Assembly: GCA_021286645.1 (NCBI GenBank)
Contig: JAJTBZ010000101.1
Coordinates: 1-62,468 of the forward strand
DNA from: Ignavibacteria bacterium
Lineage (GTDB): Bacteria; Bacteroidota; Ignavibacteria; Ignavibacteriales; Ignavibacteriaceae
DNA length: 62,468 nucleotides
Direction of reading: 5' to 3'
Shown here: positions 27,548-36,513 of the stretch, piece after piece
Position numbering within the stretch: the first letter of the stretch is position 1
How the letters are laid out: each line of letters opens with the position of its first letter
Program-made: the position numbers and the translations under genes
Notes under the pieces: generated by a model
What the model was told of the DNA's origin: nothing
Database searches by the model: none
The model's input: only the letters and a program-made list of their open reading frames with translations

Positions 27548-27576
27548 GATGGGGCTGTTTTATAAACAGCCCCATC
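27548..27576 (+). terminator. Hairpin between lat and rsmI
   Basis: Thirteen-base-pair perfect stem GATGGGGCTGTTT / AAACAGCCCCATC with a three-base loop. The following T run is poor (TGAATTTT), and the rsmI ATG lies only 13 bases on, so it may also act as a leader structure. Confidence 0.6.
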
Positions 27577-27589
27577 TGAATTTTAAATT

Positions 27590-28264
27590 ATGGTATATAT
27601 AGTAAGCACCCCGATTGGCAACCTGGAAGATATTACTCTTCGGGCAATGAGAATTCTTAAAGAAGTAGATTTCATTATCTGCGAAGATTCCAGGGTAACC
27701 AGAATACTTCTGGAAAAATATGAGATTCATAAAGAACTTATCGCGCTGAACGCCGGGAATGAAGAAGCTAAGATTGGCCTTATTTTGAGAAAACTCTCTG
27801 ACGGGGGTAGTTGTGCTCTGGTATCTGATGCCGGAACACCTCTCATCTCTGATCCGGGAGTACGACTGATTTCAGCTTTAATAAAATCAAATATCCCGGT
27901 ATCATCTATTCCGGGACCTTCAGCAGTATTGACCGCTCTCACTTTATCAGGCTTACCAGCTGATGCCTTTACATTTGAAGGCTTTATACCACAGAAAAAA
28001 GGACGAAAAACTTTTATCGAAGCACTGGTAGAAGCTGATAAAACGATAATCTTTTATGAATCAGTATACCGAATTGAAAAATTATTACAGGAAATGTTAC
28101 CGGTAATCCCCACTCGTGCGATCGCTATCTGCCGCGAACTTACCAAATTCCACGAAGAGGTATGGCGTGGAACCGTAACAGAAATTCATGCTATGCTTGC
28201 AACTAAAACAATAAAGGGTGAATTTGTTGTTGTTGTTGCACCTTCCTGGTGGAAAATTAAATAA
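27590..28264 (+). CDS. rsmI: 16S rRNA (cytidine1402-2'-O)-methyltransferase RsmI
   Basis: SAM-dependent tetrapyrrole-methylase-fold enzyme that 2'-O-methylates C1402 of 16S rRNA in the P site. Family motifs visible in the 224 residues: STPIGNLEDITLRA, CEDSRVTRILL, LVSDAGTPLISDPG, SIPGPSAVLTALTLSGLP, FEGFIPQKKGRK, FYESVYRIEKLL and CRELTKFHEEVWRG. It is shorter than the E. coli protein because the small C-terminal domain is missing, which is common. No ribosome-binding site is seen before ATG 27590. Confidence 0.95.
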   Translation: MVYIVSTPIGNLEDITLRAMRILKEVDFIICEDSRVTRILLEKYEIHKELIALNAGNEEAKIGLILRKLSDGGSCALVSDAGTPLISDPGVRLISALIKSNIPVSSIPGPSAVLTALTLSGLPADAFTFEGFIPQKKGRKTFIEALVEADKTIIFYESVYRIEKLLQEMLPVIPTRAIAICRELTKFHEEVWRGTVTEIHAMLATKTIKGEFVVVVAPSWWKIK

Positions 28265-28379
28265 TTTTGGTCACTCGTCACGTACTCCCCTGCTAAGGTA
28301 AAAAAACATTTATTTTTTTCGATAATACTATTAGATTCTGGTGTGTTACTTAGAAATATAATTTATTATTGAGGGCAGT

Positions 28380-30371
28380 ATGCATTTTCCGATTTCAAGG
28401 CAAATTGGAATCATTGTATCTATAAGCCTGGTTATTACCTTAGGTACAATGATTGCGGTTCTTACGTATCAGGAAAGCGAACATAAACTAGAGGAGACAC
28501 AAAGCTTCGCTCAAAATTTAAATCTCTCTTTCACTACCTCTCTCGAATTTGCTATGTCTCAGGGTATTACCGATGTTCAACCAGTTAAAGAAAAATCCAA
28601 ATTAATCCCCGGTATATCTGAACTCACAGTGAAAGCATCAAAGATTATATCGAACAAATCTGAAAATGAAATGGATTCGGATGAGCGAGATGTACTTGCA
28701 ACAAAAAAAACCATTGGGAAGACAGAAGATTTTCAGGGGAAACCGGTATTTCGGAGCATCCGGTCAATTGTTGCCGACAAATCATGTGTTACTTGCCATA
28801 ATTGTGATATCGGCTCTGTATTGGCAATCGTTAGTCTAAGGTATTCCCTAGCAGGGGCACATGCAGATATTGCAAACTTACGCCAGACAGGAATATTATT
28901 TTGTATTTTAGTTATTCTCAGTACTTTCTTTATCGCGATGTACTTTATCAAAAAACGAATTATTGCTGATCTTGATACAGCGATTGGACATTTGGATACT
29001 TTAAGTACGGGCGATTTGGCCGAAGTCCCCACGCTGGAGCGTGTAGACGAGATTGGGAAATTGAATCACTCGGTAAAAAAACTGAGGGATTTTATGGAAT
29101 TAAAAGCACGGCTTGCCACCGATCTGTCTGAAGGAAATATCGACATAGACGTCCCTCTGCTTTCGCAAAATGATATTTTAGGAAAAGCTTTTATTAAAAT
29201 AAGGGTAAGCCTCATAACCCTTGTTGATGACCTGCATGAACTAGCTCGAAGTGTAGCTGAGGGGCGCTTACATTTCAGGGTTGCAACAGATAAACATTCC
29301 GGCCAATTCCGTGAGATAATATCGAGTACGAACAATGCAATCGAAGCTATTACCAGACCGGTTGATGGCAGTACAACTGCACTGCAACAACTTTCGGAAG
29401 GCGACTTGACGATAAAACTGGAGGGAAACTACCCCGGTGATTATGGCCGAATAAAGAACAGTATTAATCTGGTTGTTGAAAATTTAAATGGCGCCATTGC
29501 AGATGTATCGGAGGCAATCAATAAAACTTCCACTGTAATCGTCAACATTTCAACAACGAGTGAAGAAATGGCTGAAGGTTACCAGAAGCAGGTGGAACGG
29601 ATTGGTGAAATAACAGCAGCAATTGAAGAAATGACCAGTACAATTCACGATAATACCCGAAATATTACACATGCAGCAGATTTAGCTAAATCTGCCGGTA
29701 ACAAAGCAGCAGAAGGCGGAGAAGTAGTGAATCAAACAGTCGATGGTATTAATCGGATAGCACAGGTGGTTGCTTCCTCGGCGGAAACTATTTACGCCAT
29801 GGGTAAAAATAGTGATAAGATAGGCGAGATTGTTGCGGTGATTGACGAAATAGCTGACCAGACAAATCTACTCGCCTTAAATGCAGCCATTGAAGCCGCC
29901 CGTGCCGGTGAACAGGGCCGGGGTTTTGCTGTAGTTGCCGATGAAGTAAGAAAACTCGCTGAAAGAACTGCAAAGGCCACAAAGGAAGTTGATGGTATGA
30001 TTCGCCAAATACAAAAAGATACCACAAATGCCGTCGAATCTATCAAAGCCGGAACTGTAGAAGTTGAACATGGTATAACTCTCGCGAAGGAAGCCGGAGC
30101 CGTTCTACACGAAATTGTACAGAGCGCACGCAGTGTAACCGATATAGTTACTCAAATTGCTTCTTCAAGTGAAGAGCAGGCAAAAACTTCGGAAGAGATC
30201 GCCGAAAATATTGAGGCTGTCAATTCCGTTACCCAGGAATCGAACAACAGCATTGGTATGATAGTCTCGGCTGCTGAAAACCTTAACGAGTTGAGCACAG
30301 TACTTACTAATATGGTCGCTAATTTCAAATTGGTAGAAGATGAAAACTCTATAATTACCATAAGTAGATAG
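28380..30371 (+). CDS. Methyl-accepting chemotaxis protein with periplasmic CxxCH haem motif
   Basis: A 663-residue transmembrane chemoreceptor. Transmembrane helix 1 spans about residues 8-29 and helix 2 about 170-190. The periplasmic domain between them holds CVTCHNC (haem c motif at residues 136-140), close to the membrane, in the setting [21 protein letters not shown]. After helix 2 come one or more HAMP domains (about 191-360) and the signalling domain with the hairpin tip [35 protein letters not shown]-type sequence (seen in parts), which contacts CheA/CheW. The haem suggests sensing of redox state, O2 or NO. GAGGG precedes the ATG. No chemotaxis genes are adjacent. Confidence 0.93.
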   Translation: MHFPISRQIGIIVSISLVITLGTMIAVLTYQESEHKLEETQSFAQNLNLSFTTSLEFAMSQGITDVQPVKEKSKLIPGISELTVKASKIISNKSENEMDSDERDVLATKKTIGKTEDFQGKPVFRSIRSIVADKSCVTCHNCDIGSVLAIVSLRYSLAGAHADIANLRQTGILFCILVILSTFFIAMYFIKKRIIADLDTAIGHLDTLSTGDLAEVPTLERVDEIGKLNHSVKKLRDFMELKARLATDLSEGNIDIDVPLLSQNDILGKAFIKIRVSLITLVDDLHELARSVAEGRLHFRVATDKHSGQFREIISSTNNAIEAITRPVDGSTTALQQLSEGDLTIKLEGNYPGDYGRIKNSINLVVENLNGAIADVSEAINKTSTVIVNISTTSEEMAEGYQKQVERIGEITAAIEEMTSTIHDNTRNITHAADLAKSAGNKAAEGGEVVNQTVDGINRIAQVVASSAETIYAMGKNSDKIGEIVAVIDEIADQTNLLALNAAIEAARAGEQGRGFAVVADEVRKLAERTAKATKEVDGMIRQIQKDTTNAVESIKAGTVEVEHGITLAKEAGAVLHEIVQSARSVTDIVTQIASSSEEQAKTSEEIAENIEAVNSVTQESNNSIGMIVSAAENLNELSTVLTNMVANFKLVEDENSIITISR

Positions 30372-30411
30372 GGCTATTCATTCTTCAACGAGTATCTTCA
30401 AAAAACAGCCG

Positions 30412-30434
30412 GAATTCCGGTACATACGGAATTC
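30412..30434. terminator. Hairpin between the chemoreceptor and the beta-barrel gene
   Basis: Stem GAATTCCG / CGGAATTC with a seven-base loop in a convergent gap; T runs lie a few bases off on both sides. Confidence 0.5.
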
Positions 30435-30455
30435 GATAATAATGAGTTTTTTCGA

Positions 30456-31496
30456 TTAAAAGTTATATCGAAAACCAAACATAATTCCAATAGAACCGAA
30501 TTCCATTTTTCGGGCGGGAGCTGTATTGGGCTGACTCTCGTCATAGTTCTCTACTAACTTAATTTCTTGTGAATTAAGCAGGCTCGGATCAACTCCACCG
30601 TTAATTGTTGCATTTGATATTGTCTTCGAATCAGGCGAGTATGAAATCTCATTGAGTGTTACCATAGAAACAAAATTCCAATGGCCAATTTCATATTCAA
30701 GTCCAGCGGCCAGTTGAAATCCGAATATGAGCGACTTGGAGTATTCTTCGGTTCTGGTCTTCCGATTCATTGTTGCTGTCCTCTCCTCTACATCAACAGT
30801 CACCGATGGTATACCTAAAATGGCACCAACTTTAAAGAACGGGTGGGCATATTTCGAAATTTTCGGTAAAGAATATTTTAATGCCGGAGTTATTGTAACA
30901 ATAGAACTACTTTCAGAATATTTCGTGTATTGAGTAGTAATATAATCGTATGATGTATATGTAATCACATCGGAAACCATAGCTGATACCCCTACTTCAC
31001 ACGCCCAGGCATCGGTTAAACTGTATTGCATAGCAATCGTAAAATACACCCCACTACCCCGTGAGTAACTTTGCTGGTCAATTCTTCTATATTTTCGAAC
31101 TCCCGACTCGGTTGTATATTCATATGAAAAAATCTGTTCCGGATGGAAATCGAACCCATATCCGGCTGTTAACCCAATACCAAAACTCGAAATAGCCTTT
31201 TTTTCATTGTCGGGGAAAATTTTTAAGATATCGCCTGAGTTTTTTTTATTGCTTTGAAAAATATTCACCACCGAATGTGACCTGTCAACTTTATCAATCT
31301 GGCTCCATTCAAAAAAGACAAGAGTTTTTTCATTCAGTTTAATTTTAACCCCTGTTGTATCACTATATTCAATAATTTTCCCCTTTAAAACACTTCCATT
31401 TTTTAAATATACCAGATCAAGATTTTCAACCTGTGCATTCAATATCGTTGTAAAAAATACAAGTAAAGAGAATAACAGAACGCTCGGATTTTTCAT
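30456..31496 (-). CDS. Outer-membrane beta-barrel protein, paralogue A
   Basis: A 346-residue exported protein. After the signal peptide (about 1-21) comes a small module DLVYLKNGSVLKGKIIEY...GVKIKLNEKTLVFFEWSQIDKV (residues about 27-70, seen in parts), then about ten amphipathic strands ending in an aromatic FGFRYNF, the usual barrel-insertion signal. The module resembles short N-terminal domains common in FCB surface barrels; the function is unknown. It is followed 42 bases upstream by a close paralogue on the same strand (31539-32585), with matching module and barrel layout, so the pair arose by tandem duplication. Confidence 0.8.
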   Translation of the reverse strand: MKNPSVLLFSLLVFFTTILNAQVENLDLVYLKNGSVLKGKIIEYSDTTGVKIKLNEKTLVFFEWSQIDKVDRSHSVVNIFQSNKKNSGDILKIFPDNEKKAISSFGIGLTAGYGFDFHPEQIFSYEYTTESGVRKYRRIDQQSYSRGSGVYFTIAMQYSLTDAWACEVGVSAMVSDVITYTSYDYITTQYTKYSESSSIVTITPALKYSLPKISKYAHPFFKVGAILGIPSVTVDVEERTATMNRKTRTEEYSKSLIFGFQLAAGLEYEIGHWNFVSMVTLNEISYSPDSKTISNATINGGVDPSLLNSQEIKLVENYDESQPNTAPARKMEFGSIGIMFGFRYNF

Positions 31497-31538
31497 ATAT
31501 ACCTTTTAATTATATCCACTCTTACTCGAAATAGTTAT

Positions 31539-32585
31539 TTAAATCCCTAGTGTAATTCCTATTCGTAAACCCGCATGAGAAAACACATTTGTAGGACTTA
31601 ATCCAACTGACTGATTATTCGAAACAGAATTGTCCCTTAAAAATACATGACCGTTATTTAAAAAGGCTTTTTCATCAATACCATCAACGACTAATTTATT
31701 AACATTATATTCTGTAGGCTGAAAATTCAAGCCCGATATATAAAGTTCACATTGAAAACTAGCCATTGATTTCTGATAGCGCATTCCAATAGCCAGATAA
31801 TATCCAAGTTCTGTATCGCCGGTCAATTCATCTTCTTCCTGAATATTATAAAGATGATTTTCCTTCGAATCATAGTATGTTCCATTTGATTCATTTGTAT
31901 AACTCGGGAACCCAAACACCAGTCCAAGTTTTGCGAATGGGTATAAGCCCGAAGAAACCGCAGGGAAATTATAAACTAGACTTGGGCGAATAGTATATAA
32001 ATTATTATGGCGGATGATATCAGAATTTATATCTCCCGTTTCGCTGGAAACATGCCCGGAGATATCATTACTGGTCAGGTAAGTAAAAGCCAACTCAATT
32101 CCTAAATTTTTATATACCTGGAAGCCAATGCCTGCATCAAGATGTAATCCTTCACCCCTCGAACGGTGTTCCTGGGTTGAAGTTATAGTTCCCGTTCCCA
32201 GGTTTGAATATGTACTTACAAACGGCTCGGTAGCAATGCCCAGCCCGCATTCAATACCACCGAAAATATAGAAACTGGGTGAAAGGAATTTTTCATCGAG
32301 AGATTCAGTCAGAGGTTTCTGTTTATCTGCGGTGAGAACTTTTACAATCTGTCTATCATGTGAGGCTTGTTGAACCCGATCAATCTGGGACCAGGGAAAT
32401 GTTAAAGTATAATCCGAATTAAGCTTGATTTTTACTCCAACCGAGTCGGAAAAAGAAATGATTGCACCTTTAATCTGACTACCGCTTTTAAGATAAACAA
32501 TATCAGATTCTGAATTTTGCGCAAAAGTCTTTATTGAAAAAAACGAAATTGCCAATAGCAAGGCATTGAATAATTGTCTTCTCAT
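31539..32585 (-). CDS. Outer-membrane beta-barrel protein, paralogue B
   Basis: A 348-residue exported barrel with signal peptide MRRQLFNALLLAISFFSIK..FAQ, then DIVYLKSGSQIKGAIISFSD, GVKIKLNSDYTLTFPWSQIDRV, matching paralogue A nearly position by position in this module, while the barrel part is more diverged. It ends in GLRIGITLGI. The start is ATG 32585; a longer in-frame extension to 32708 would place a non-signal stretch in front of the clear signal peptide. First gene of the pair; 349 bases separate it from the divergent ymdB operon. Confidence 0.78.
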   Translation of the reverse strand: MRRQLFNALLLAISFFSIKTFAQNSESDIVYLKSGSQIKGAIISFSDSVGVKIKLNSDYTLTFPWSQIDRVQQASHDRQIVKVLTADKQKPLTESLDEKFLSPSFYIFGGIECGLGIATEPFVSTYSNLGTGTITSTQEHRSRGEGLHLDAGIGFQVYKNLGIELAFTYLTSNDISGHVSSETGDINSDIIRHNNLYTIRPSLVYNFPAVSSGLYPFAKLGLVFGFPSYTNESNGTYYDSKENHLYNIQEEDELTGDTELGYYLAIGMRYQKSMASFQCELYISGLNFQPTEYNVNKLVVDGIDEKAFLNNGHVFLRDNSVSNNQSVGLSPTNVFSHAGLRIGITLGI

Positions 32586-32934
32586 ATTTTCTTGAATTTT
32601 TGTTGAGGATTCGACCACATTTATAAAAATGAAAACTTCCGGCCAGTTTTCTTTAGTAAAATATTTAACCCAGTCTGAAAATATATATATTAGAGCACTT
32701 ATTGCCAAATATAACCCGCAGAAAGTTCATTCTGAACAGTAATAAGATTGAATCTTAATAACAAGATATATAAATGAAAAATCCTCCTTTGAAAGGGGCA
32801 AATCATGCCCGTTCGTTTTGAATTTAGCCATTTTTCACATAGTTTACAGCCATAAATTATTTTCATTTTCTGGTATGAATATCAGTATTATTAGTTATTT
32901 TTTCAGAAAAATGAAGAATCTGTTTGATCTCTAA
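32586..32934. other. Divergent intergenic region
   Basis: 349 AT-rich bases. On the minus strand TATATTTG (32712-32705) fits the TAnnTTTG -7 pattern, without a matching -33 box, and could serve the barrel gene pair. I see no operator, RNA gene or small coding frame. Confidence 0.4.
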
Positions 32935-33762
32935 ATGATGACTATGGAACCTATTCGGATTTTTTTTATTGGCGATATAATCGGAAAACCTGGTATTGAA
33001 TTTTTACAAACCTGGTTACCGGGAATTTTACAAAAATATAAGCCTGATGTACTGATAGCTAATGGTGAAAATGCGGCTGACGGTAAAGGATTAACGCAAA
33101 AAGAAGCCGAAATTCTGTTTAATCTGGGCGTTCACGTTATCACCGGTGGGAACCATATTTGGGATAAACACGGCATTCAGGAATATATTAAAACCGAAAA
33201 ACGCATCTTACGTCCCCTTAATTACCCCAAAGGGACTCATGGAGACGGGATGTATATTCATGAGTCAAAAAAAGGTAAAGTTGGTGTACTGAACTTACAA
33301 GGCAGGGCCTTCATGTCGCCGATCGACTGCCCGTTTCGTGGAGCCGATTACGCGATTGCCCGTCTAAAAAAAGACACTAACGTAATTTTTGTAGATTTCC
33401 ACGCCGAGGCTACCGCTGAAAAAGTTGCGCTTGGTTATTGGCTTGATGGAAGGGTATCAGTTGTTGTTGGCACCCATACGCATATACAAACTGCAGATGA
33501 AAAAATACTGCCAAACGGAACGGGTTATATTACCGATGTTGGAATGACTGGCCCCTTTGAATCGGTTATCGGCATGAAAACTCAAGCTGCGATTAATCGG
33601 TTTGTATATCAGACTCCGCAAAAATATGAATGTGCTCATCATGATGTACATTTGAGCGCAGTTTTTGTTACAATCGACCAGGAAAGCGGAAAAACCTTAA
33701 CTATCGAAAGAGTTCTTTTCCCTGAATTTGTAAAAGCGAGTGAATCTCATGAAAATAATTGA
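32935..33762 (+). CDS. ymdB: YmdB-family metallophosphoesterase (TIGR00282)
   Basis: Calcineurin-like phosphodiesterase; in Bacillus the homologue hydrolyses 2',3'-cAMP and affects RNA decay and biofilm choice. The di-metal site is visible: FIGDIIGKPG (Asp), NGENAADGKG (Asn, Glu, Asn), GGNHIWD, VDFHAEATAEK and GTHTHIQTADEKILPNGTGY. About 275 residues, family-typical. Start choice is among ATGs at 32935, 32938 and 32944; the one at 32944 (MEPIRIFFIGD) fits the family N-terminus best. First gene of an overlapping five-gene operon. Confidence 0.92.
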   Translation: MMTMEPIRIFFIGDIIGKPGIEFLQTWLPGILQKYKPDVLIANGENAADGKGLTQKEAEILFNLGVHVITGGNHIWDKHGIQEYIKTEKRILRPLNYPKGTHGDGMYIHESKKGKVGVLNLQGRAFMSPIDCPFRGADYAIARLKKDTNVIFVDFHAEATAEKVALGYWLDGRVSVVVGTHTHIQTADEKILPNGTGYITDVGMTGPFESVIGMKTQAAINRFVYQTPQKYECAHHDVHLSAVFVTIDQESGKTLTIERVLFPEFVKASESHENN

Positions 33763-34633
33763 TGGAAAAATTGTTGCCGCGAAAATTCGCGAGGAATTAA
33801 AAATTCGAATAGATCATTTAAAACAAGAGAATCATTCAATTCCCGGGTTAGCAGTCATTCTGGTAGGCGATGATCCGGCTTCTCAAACATATGTTGCAAA
33901 TAAAGAAAAAGCGTGTTTGGAAGTTGGGATGAATTCGAAACTTATCCGCTTGCCCGCATTCACACCTGAAGAAGATTTGATTAGTGATATTGAGCAATTG
34001 AACGCCGATCCTACAATTGACGGTATTCTTGTTCAACTTCCACTTCCCCCGCATATCAATGAGCAAAAAATTATTGAAACAATTACTCCGGATAAAGATG
34101 TAGATGGCATACATCCGGTAAATGCGGGCAGATTATTACAGGGCATTTCTTCCTTTGTGGCGTGTACGCCAGCGGGTGTAATGGAACTGTTAAAATTCTA
34201 CAATATCGAAACCAGGGGCAAACATGTAGTAGTGGTTGGCAGAAGTAATATTGTCGGCAAACCTATGTCCGTATTACTCGCGCAAAAAAAGGAGCATGCC
34301 AACGCTGTTGTTACTTTATGCCATACAGCCGCCTCTGATCTTTCTTACTACACCAGGCAGGCCGATATTCTTGTAGCTGCAATCGGGAAGCCGGGAATAA
34401 TTACCGCCTCGATGGTAAAAGATGGCGCTGTAGTTATTGATGTGGGAATCAACCGGGTTGAAGATCATTCAAAAGCCAGTGGTTTTAGGTTAAAAGGCGA
34501 TGTTGCTTTTGAAGAAGTATCCGCCAAAAGTTCATGGATTACACCGGTCCCGGGTGGTGTTGGCCCGATGACCATAGCAATGTTATTAAAAAACACATAT
34601 CAATCTTTTCTCAATCGGAATAATATAATATGA
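33749..34633 (+). CDS. folD: Bifunctional methylenetetrahydrofolate dehydrogenase/cyclohydrolase FolD
   Basis: Interconverts 5,10-methylene-THF and 10-formyl-THF in one-carbon metabolism. The 294 residues carry the catalytic [14 protein letters not shown] (Tyr and Lys), the [13 protein letters not shown] signature, [16 protein letters not shown], the Rossmann motif [13 protein letters not shown] and the C-terminal [15 protein letters not shown]. Start ATG 33749 gives MKIIDGK, the usual beginning; a GTG three codons earlier is possible. It overlaps ymdB by 14 bases and its TGA overlaps the deoC ATG (ATGA). Confidence 0.97.
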   Translation: MKIIDGKIVAAKIREELKIRIDHLKQENHSIPGLAVILVGDDPASQTYVANKEKACLEVGMNSKLIRLPAFTPEEDLISDIEQLNADPTIDGILVQLPLPPHINEQKIIETITPDKDVDGIHPVNAGRLLQGISSFVACTPAGVMELLKFYNIETRGKHVVVVGRSNIVGKPMSVLLAQKKEHANAVVTLCHTAASDLSYYTRQADILVAAIGKPGIITASMVKDGAVVIDVGINRVEDHSKASGFRLKGDVAFEEVSAKSSWITPVPGGVGPMTIAMLLKNTYQSFLNRNNII

Positions 34634-35502
34634 GTGACAGTTTAGTATCAAGAGTAGTTAACCAGGTTTTATTAGAAAAATCGCTGCACGATTTTTACGC
34701 GCACAACGAAACATGTAAAGGATGGGAAACAAATATTGTAACCCAACCGAATGCAGTTAAAAAAATAGTTGAGTGTGGAGCAGACCGAATTGCAGCCGGT
34801 TTAGGTGTTGGTGAGAACCTGCCCGATATGGAACTGGCCCGTAAAATTGATCACACTTTGTTAAAACAGGAAGCAACTGTTGATGAAATCGTAAAACTGT
34901 GCAACGAGGCTGCTAAGTATCAATTTGCATCAGTATGTGTTAATCCCTGCCATGTAGCATTATGCTATAGCATGCTGAAGGACACTCCGGTAAAAGTATG
35001 TACTGTTATCGGATTCCCGTTAGGAGCTACAACCACGCAGGTAAAACGTATGGAAGCTGAGCAGGCAATTAAAAACGGCGCTCAGGAAATTGATATGGTC
35101 ATTAACATTGGCTGGTTGAAAAGCCGCCAGTATGACCTGGTATTTAACGATGTACAACAAGTAGTGCTTGCCGGCAAAAACCAAAGAGTTGTTACCAAAG
35201 TGATTTTAGAAACCTGTCTTTTAACCGATGAAGAAAAAGTAGAAGCATGCATAATCTGCAAAAAAGCTGGCGCAGATTTTGTCAAAACCTCTACCGGGTT
35301 CTCGAAAGGCGGTGCAACCGCGGGTGATATTGCTCTGATGAAATATGTTGTCGGTTCCTCTGTTGGGGTTAAAGCCTCTGGAGGTATCCGTACCCGTGAA
35401 GATGCTGAAACGATGGTGGCGCATGGTGCTGACCGTATCGGAGCCAGTGCAAGTGTGAAAATCGTGCTCAACGATGCTTCTTCTGCCGGGGGAAGTTATT
35501 GA
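34630..35502 (+). CDS. deoC: Deoxyribose-phosphate aldolase
   Basis: Class I aldolase that splits deoxyribose 5-phosphate into acetaldehyde and glyceraldehyde 3-phosphate. The core (from about residue 70) shows [62 protein letters not shown], the Schiff-base lysine in DFVKTSTGF and the phosphate loop KASGGIRT. The N-terminal about 65 residues (to VGENLPDM) are an extension relative to the 220-residue enterobacterial enzyme but are found in other FCB members; ADRIAAG there echoes ADRIGAS near the C-terminus. Linked by 4-base overlaps to folD before and to the small gene after. Confidence 0.95.
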   Translation: MSDSLVSRVVNQVLLEKSLHDFYAHNETCKGWETNIVTQPNAVKKIVECGADRIAAGLGVGENLPDMELARKIDHTLLKQEATVDEIVKLCNEAAKYQFASVCVNPCHVALCYSMLKDTPVKVCTVIGFPLGATTTQVKRMEAEQAIKNGAQEIDMVINIGWLKSRQYDLVFNDVQQVVLAGKNQRVVTKVILETCLLTDEEKVEACIICKKAGADFVKTSTGFSKGGATAGDIALMKYVVGSSVGVKASGGIRTREDAETMVAHGADRIGASASVKIVLNDASSAGGSY

Positions 35503-35723
35503 TTCTTGATGTTCAGGTGATACATACCAGCGACGGATTTACTGCGGAGGTTACCTCCCTAAGAGGTTGCGAAAGCTGGGCCGCTTCGGAAGACGAAGCG
35601 GTTGAAAAAGTAGTTGACCTCGCCCGTTATTATCTCAATTTACCCTCTCATAGAACCATTCGACTGGATAAAGTACGCGATAATTTCAAAACCAAACAAT
35701 ATAAAATGATATTCGATAAATAG
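35499..35723 (+). CDS. Small HicB-like domain protein, solitary
   Basis: A 74-residue protein with the HicB/UPF0150-like pattern: an N-terminal beta hairpin ([25 protein letters not shown]), then [17 protein letters not shown], the helix typical of this fold. The usual C-terminal DNA-binding domain of antitoxins is absent, and no HicA toxin frame is next to it, so a toxin-antitoxin role is unlikely. The start is TTG at 35499, overlapping the deoC stop as TTGA; no other start fits. It belongs to the ymdB-folD-deoC operon. Function unknown. Confidence 0.6.
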   Translation: MILDVQVIHTSDGFTAEVTSLRGCESWAASEDEAVEKVVDLARYYLNLPSHRTIRLDKVRDNFKTKQYKMIFDK

Positions 35724-35730
35724 GTGGGTT

Positions 35731-36309
35731 ATTAATCAGCAGCGAAAAGATAAAATTACCGGAGTTGTAAGTAAACGGCAATACGATCTCCATGTTGTAT
35801 TGGAAAACATACACGACCCCCATAACGTTTCAGCCATTTTCCGTTCCTGTGATGCTGCGGGTATTCCCCTTGTCTCTTTGCTCTATACTTTTGAAAAGTT
35901 TCCGAAAATTGGTAAAAAATCTTCTGCCTCTGCATATAAATGGGTAGATAAGCAGAAATTCAGTTCAGCGCCCGAGTGCTTTCAATCTCTACGGGAACAA
36001 GGATTTACTATATACGCCACCGCAATTCGTGACGATGCGGTTAACCTGTATGACGTCGATTTCACCCGGAAATCTGCTATTATAATGGGGAACGAACACC
36101 GCGGCGTTTCTGAAGAAATTGTTGAACTGGCCGATAAAGCCTTGTATATTCCGATGATGGGAATGGTACAAAGCTTAAATGTCTCGGTTGCAACCGCAGT
36201 AGTCCTTTTTGAAGCCGTTCGCCAGCGATATAAAGCAGGCCTCTATGATAATCCTAATCTGCCAGTAGAGGAATTTTTAAAAGAACTCGAACGCTATTCG
36301 AATAAATAA
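35731..36309 (+). CDS. TrmH/SpoU-family RNA 2'-O-ribose methyltransferase
   Basis: SPOUT-class methyltransferase for tRNA or rRNA ribose. Visible: LENIHDPHNVSAIFRSCDA (motif 1), SAIIMGNEHRGVSEEI (motif 2) and IPMMGMVQSLNVSVATAVVLFE (motif 3), which form the trefoil-knot SAM site. The family pattern (TGVVSKRQYDLHVVLENIHD) continues upstream of the first conventional codon, TTG 35800, but no ATG, GTG or TTG lies between the in-frame stop at 35707 and 35800. ATT at 35731, just after AGGTGG, is the best candidate, giving about 192 residues; an upstream sequencing error is the alternative. Last gene of the operon. Confidence 0.85.
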   Translation: MNQQRKDKITGVVSKRQYDLHVVLENIHDPHNVSAIFRSCDAAGIPLVSLLYTFEKFPKIGKKSSASAYKWVDKQKFSSAPECFQSLREQGFTIYATAIRDDAVNLYDVDFTRKSAIIMGNEHRGVSEEIVELADKALYIPMMGMVQSLNVSVATAVVLFEAVRQRYKAGLYDNPNLPVEEFLKELERYSNK

Positions 36310-36513
36310 ACTTTTTTCTCTTCTGCATATTTCCTAATTTTATTCTTTCTAAAGCCAGTTTTATTATGGTTACTTTTCTTAGTGCTGAAGAACTACTTAT
36401 AATTTAAAGAATTAAACGGTCTTCCCCTTTTGTAAGCCTTCAGGTATTTTATGGACGCTGAGTAATTTGGGCAATACCGATAAACGAGCAGTTGATTTCA
36501 AACGGAATGTTGT

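Noticed and set aside
29788-30071. Three long antisense frames inside the chemoreceptor gene
   Set aside because: Antisense frames of this kind arise from the Ala/Glu-rich repeats of the signalling domain; no start signals.
35499-36309. HicB-like gene and its neighbour as a toxin-antitoxin pair
   Set aside because: The neighbour is a full TrmH-type methyltransferase with all three motifs, not a HicA toxin, and the HicB-like protein has no DNA-binding tail.
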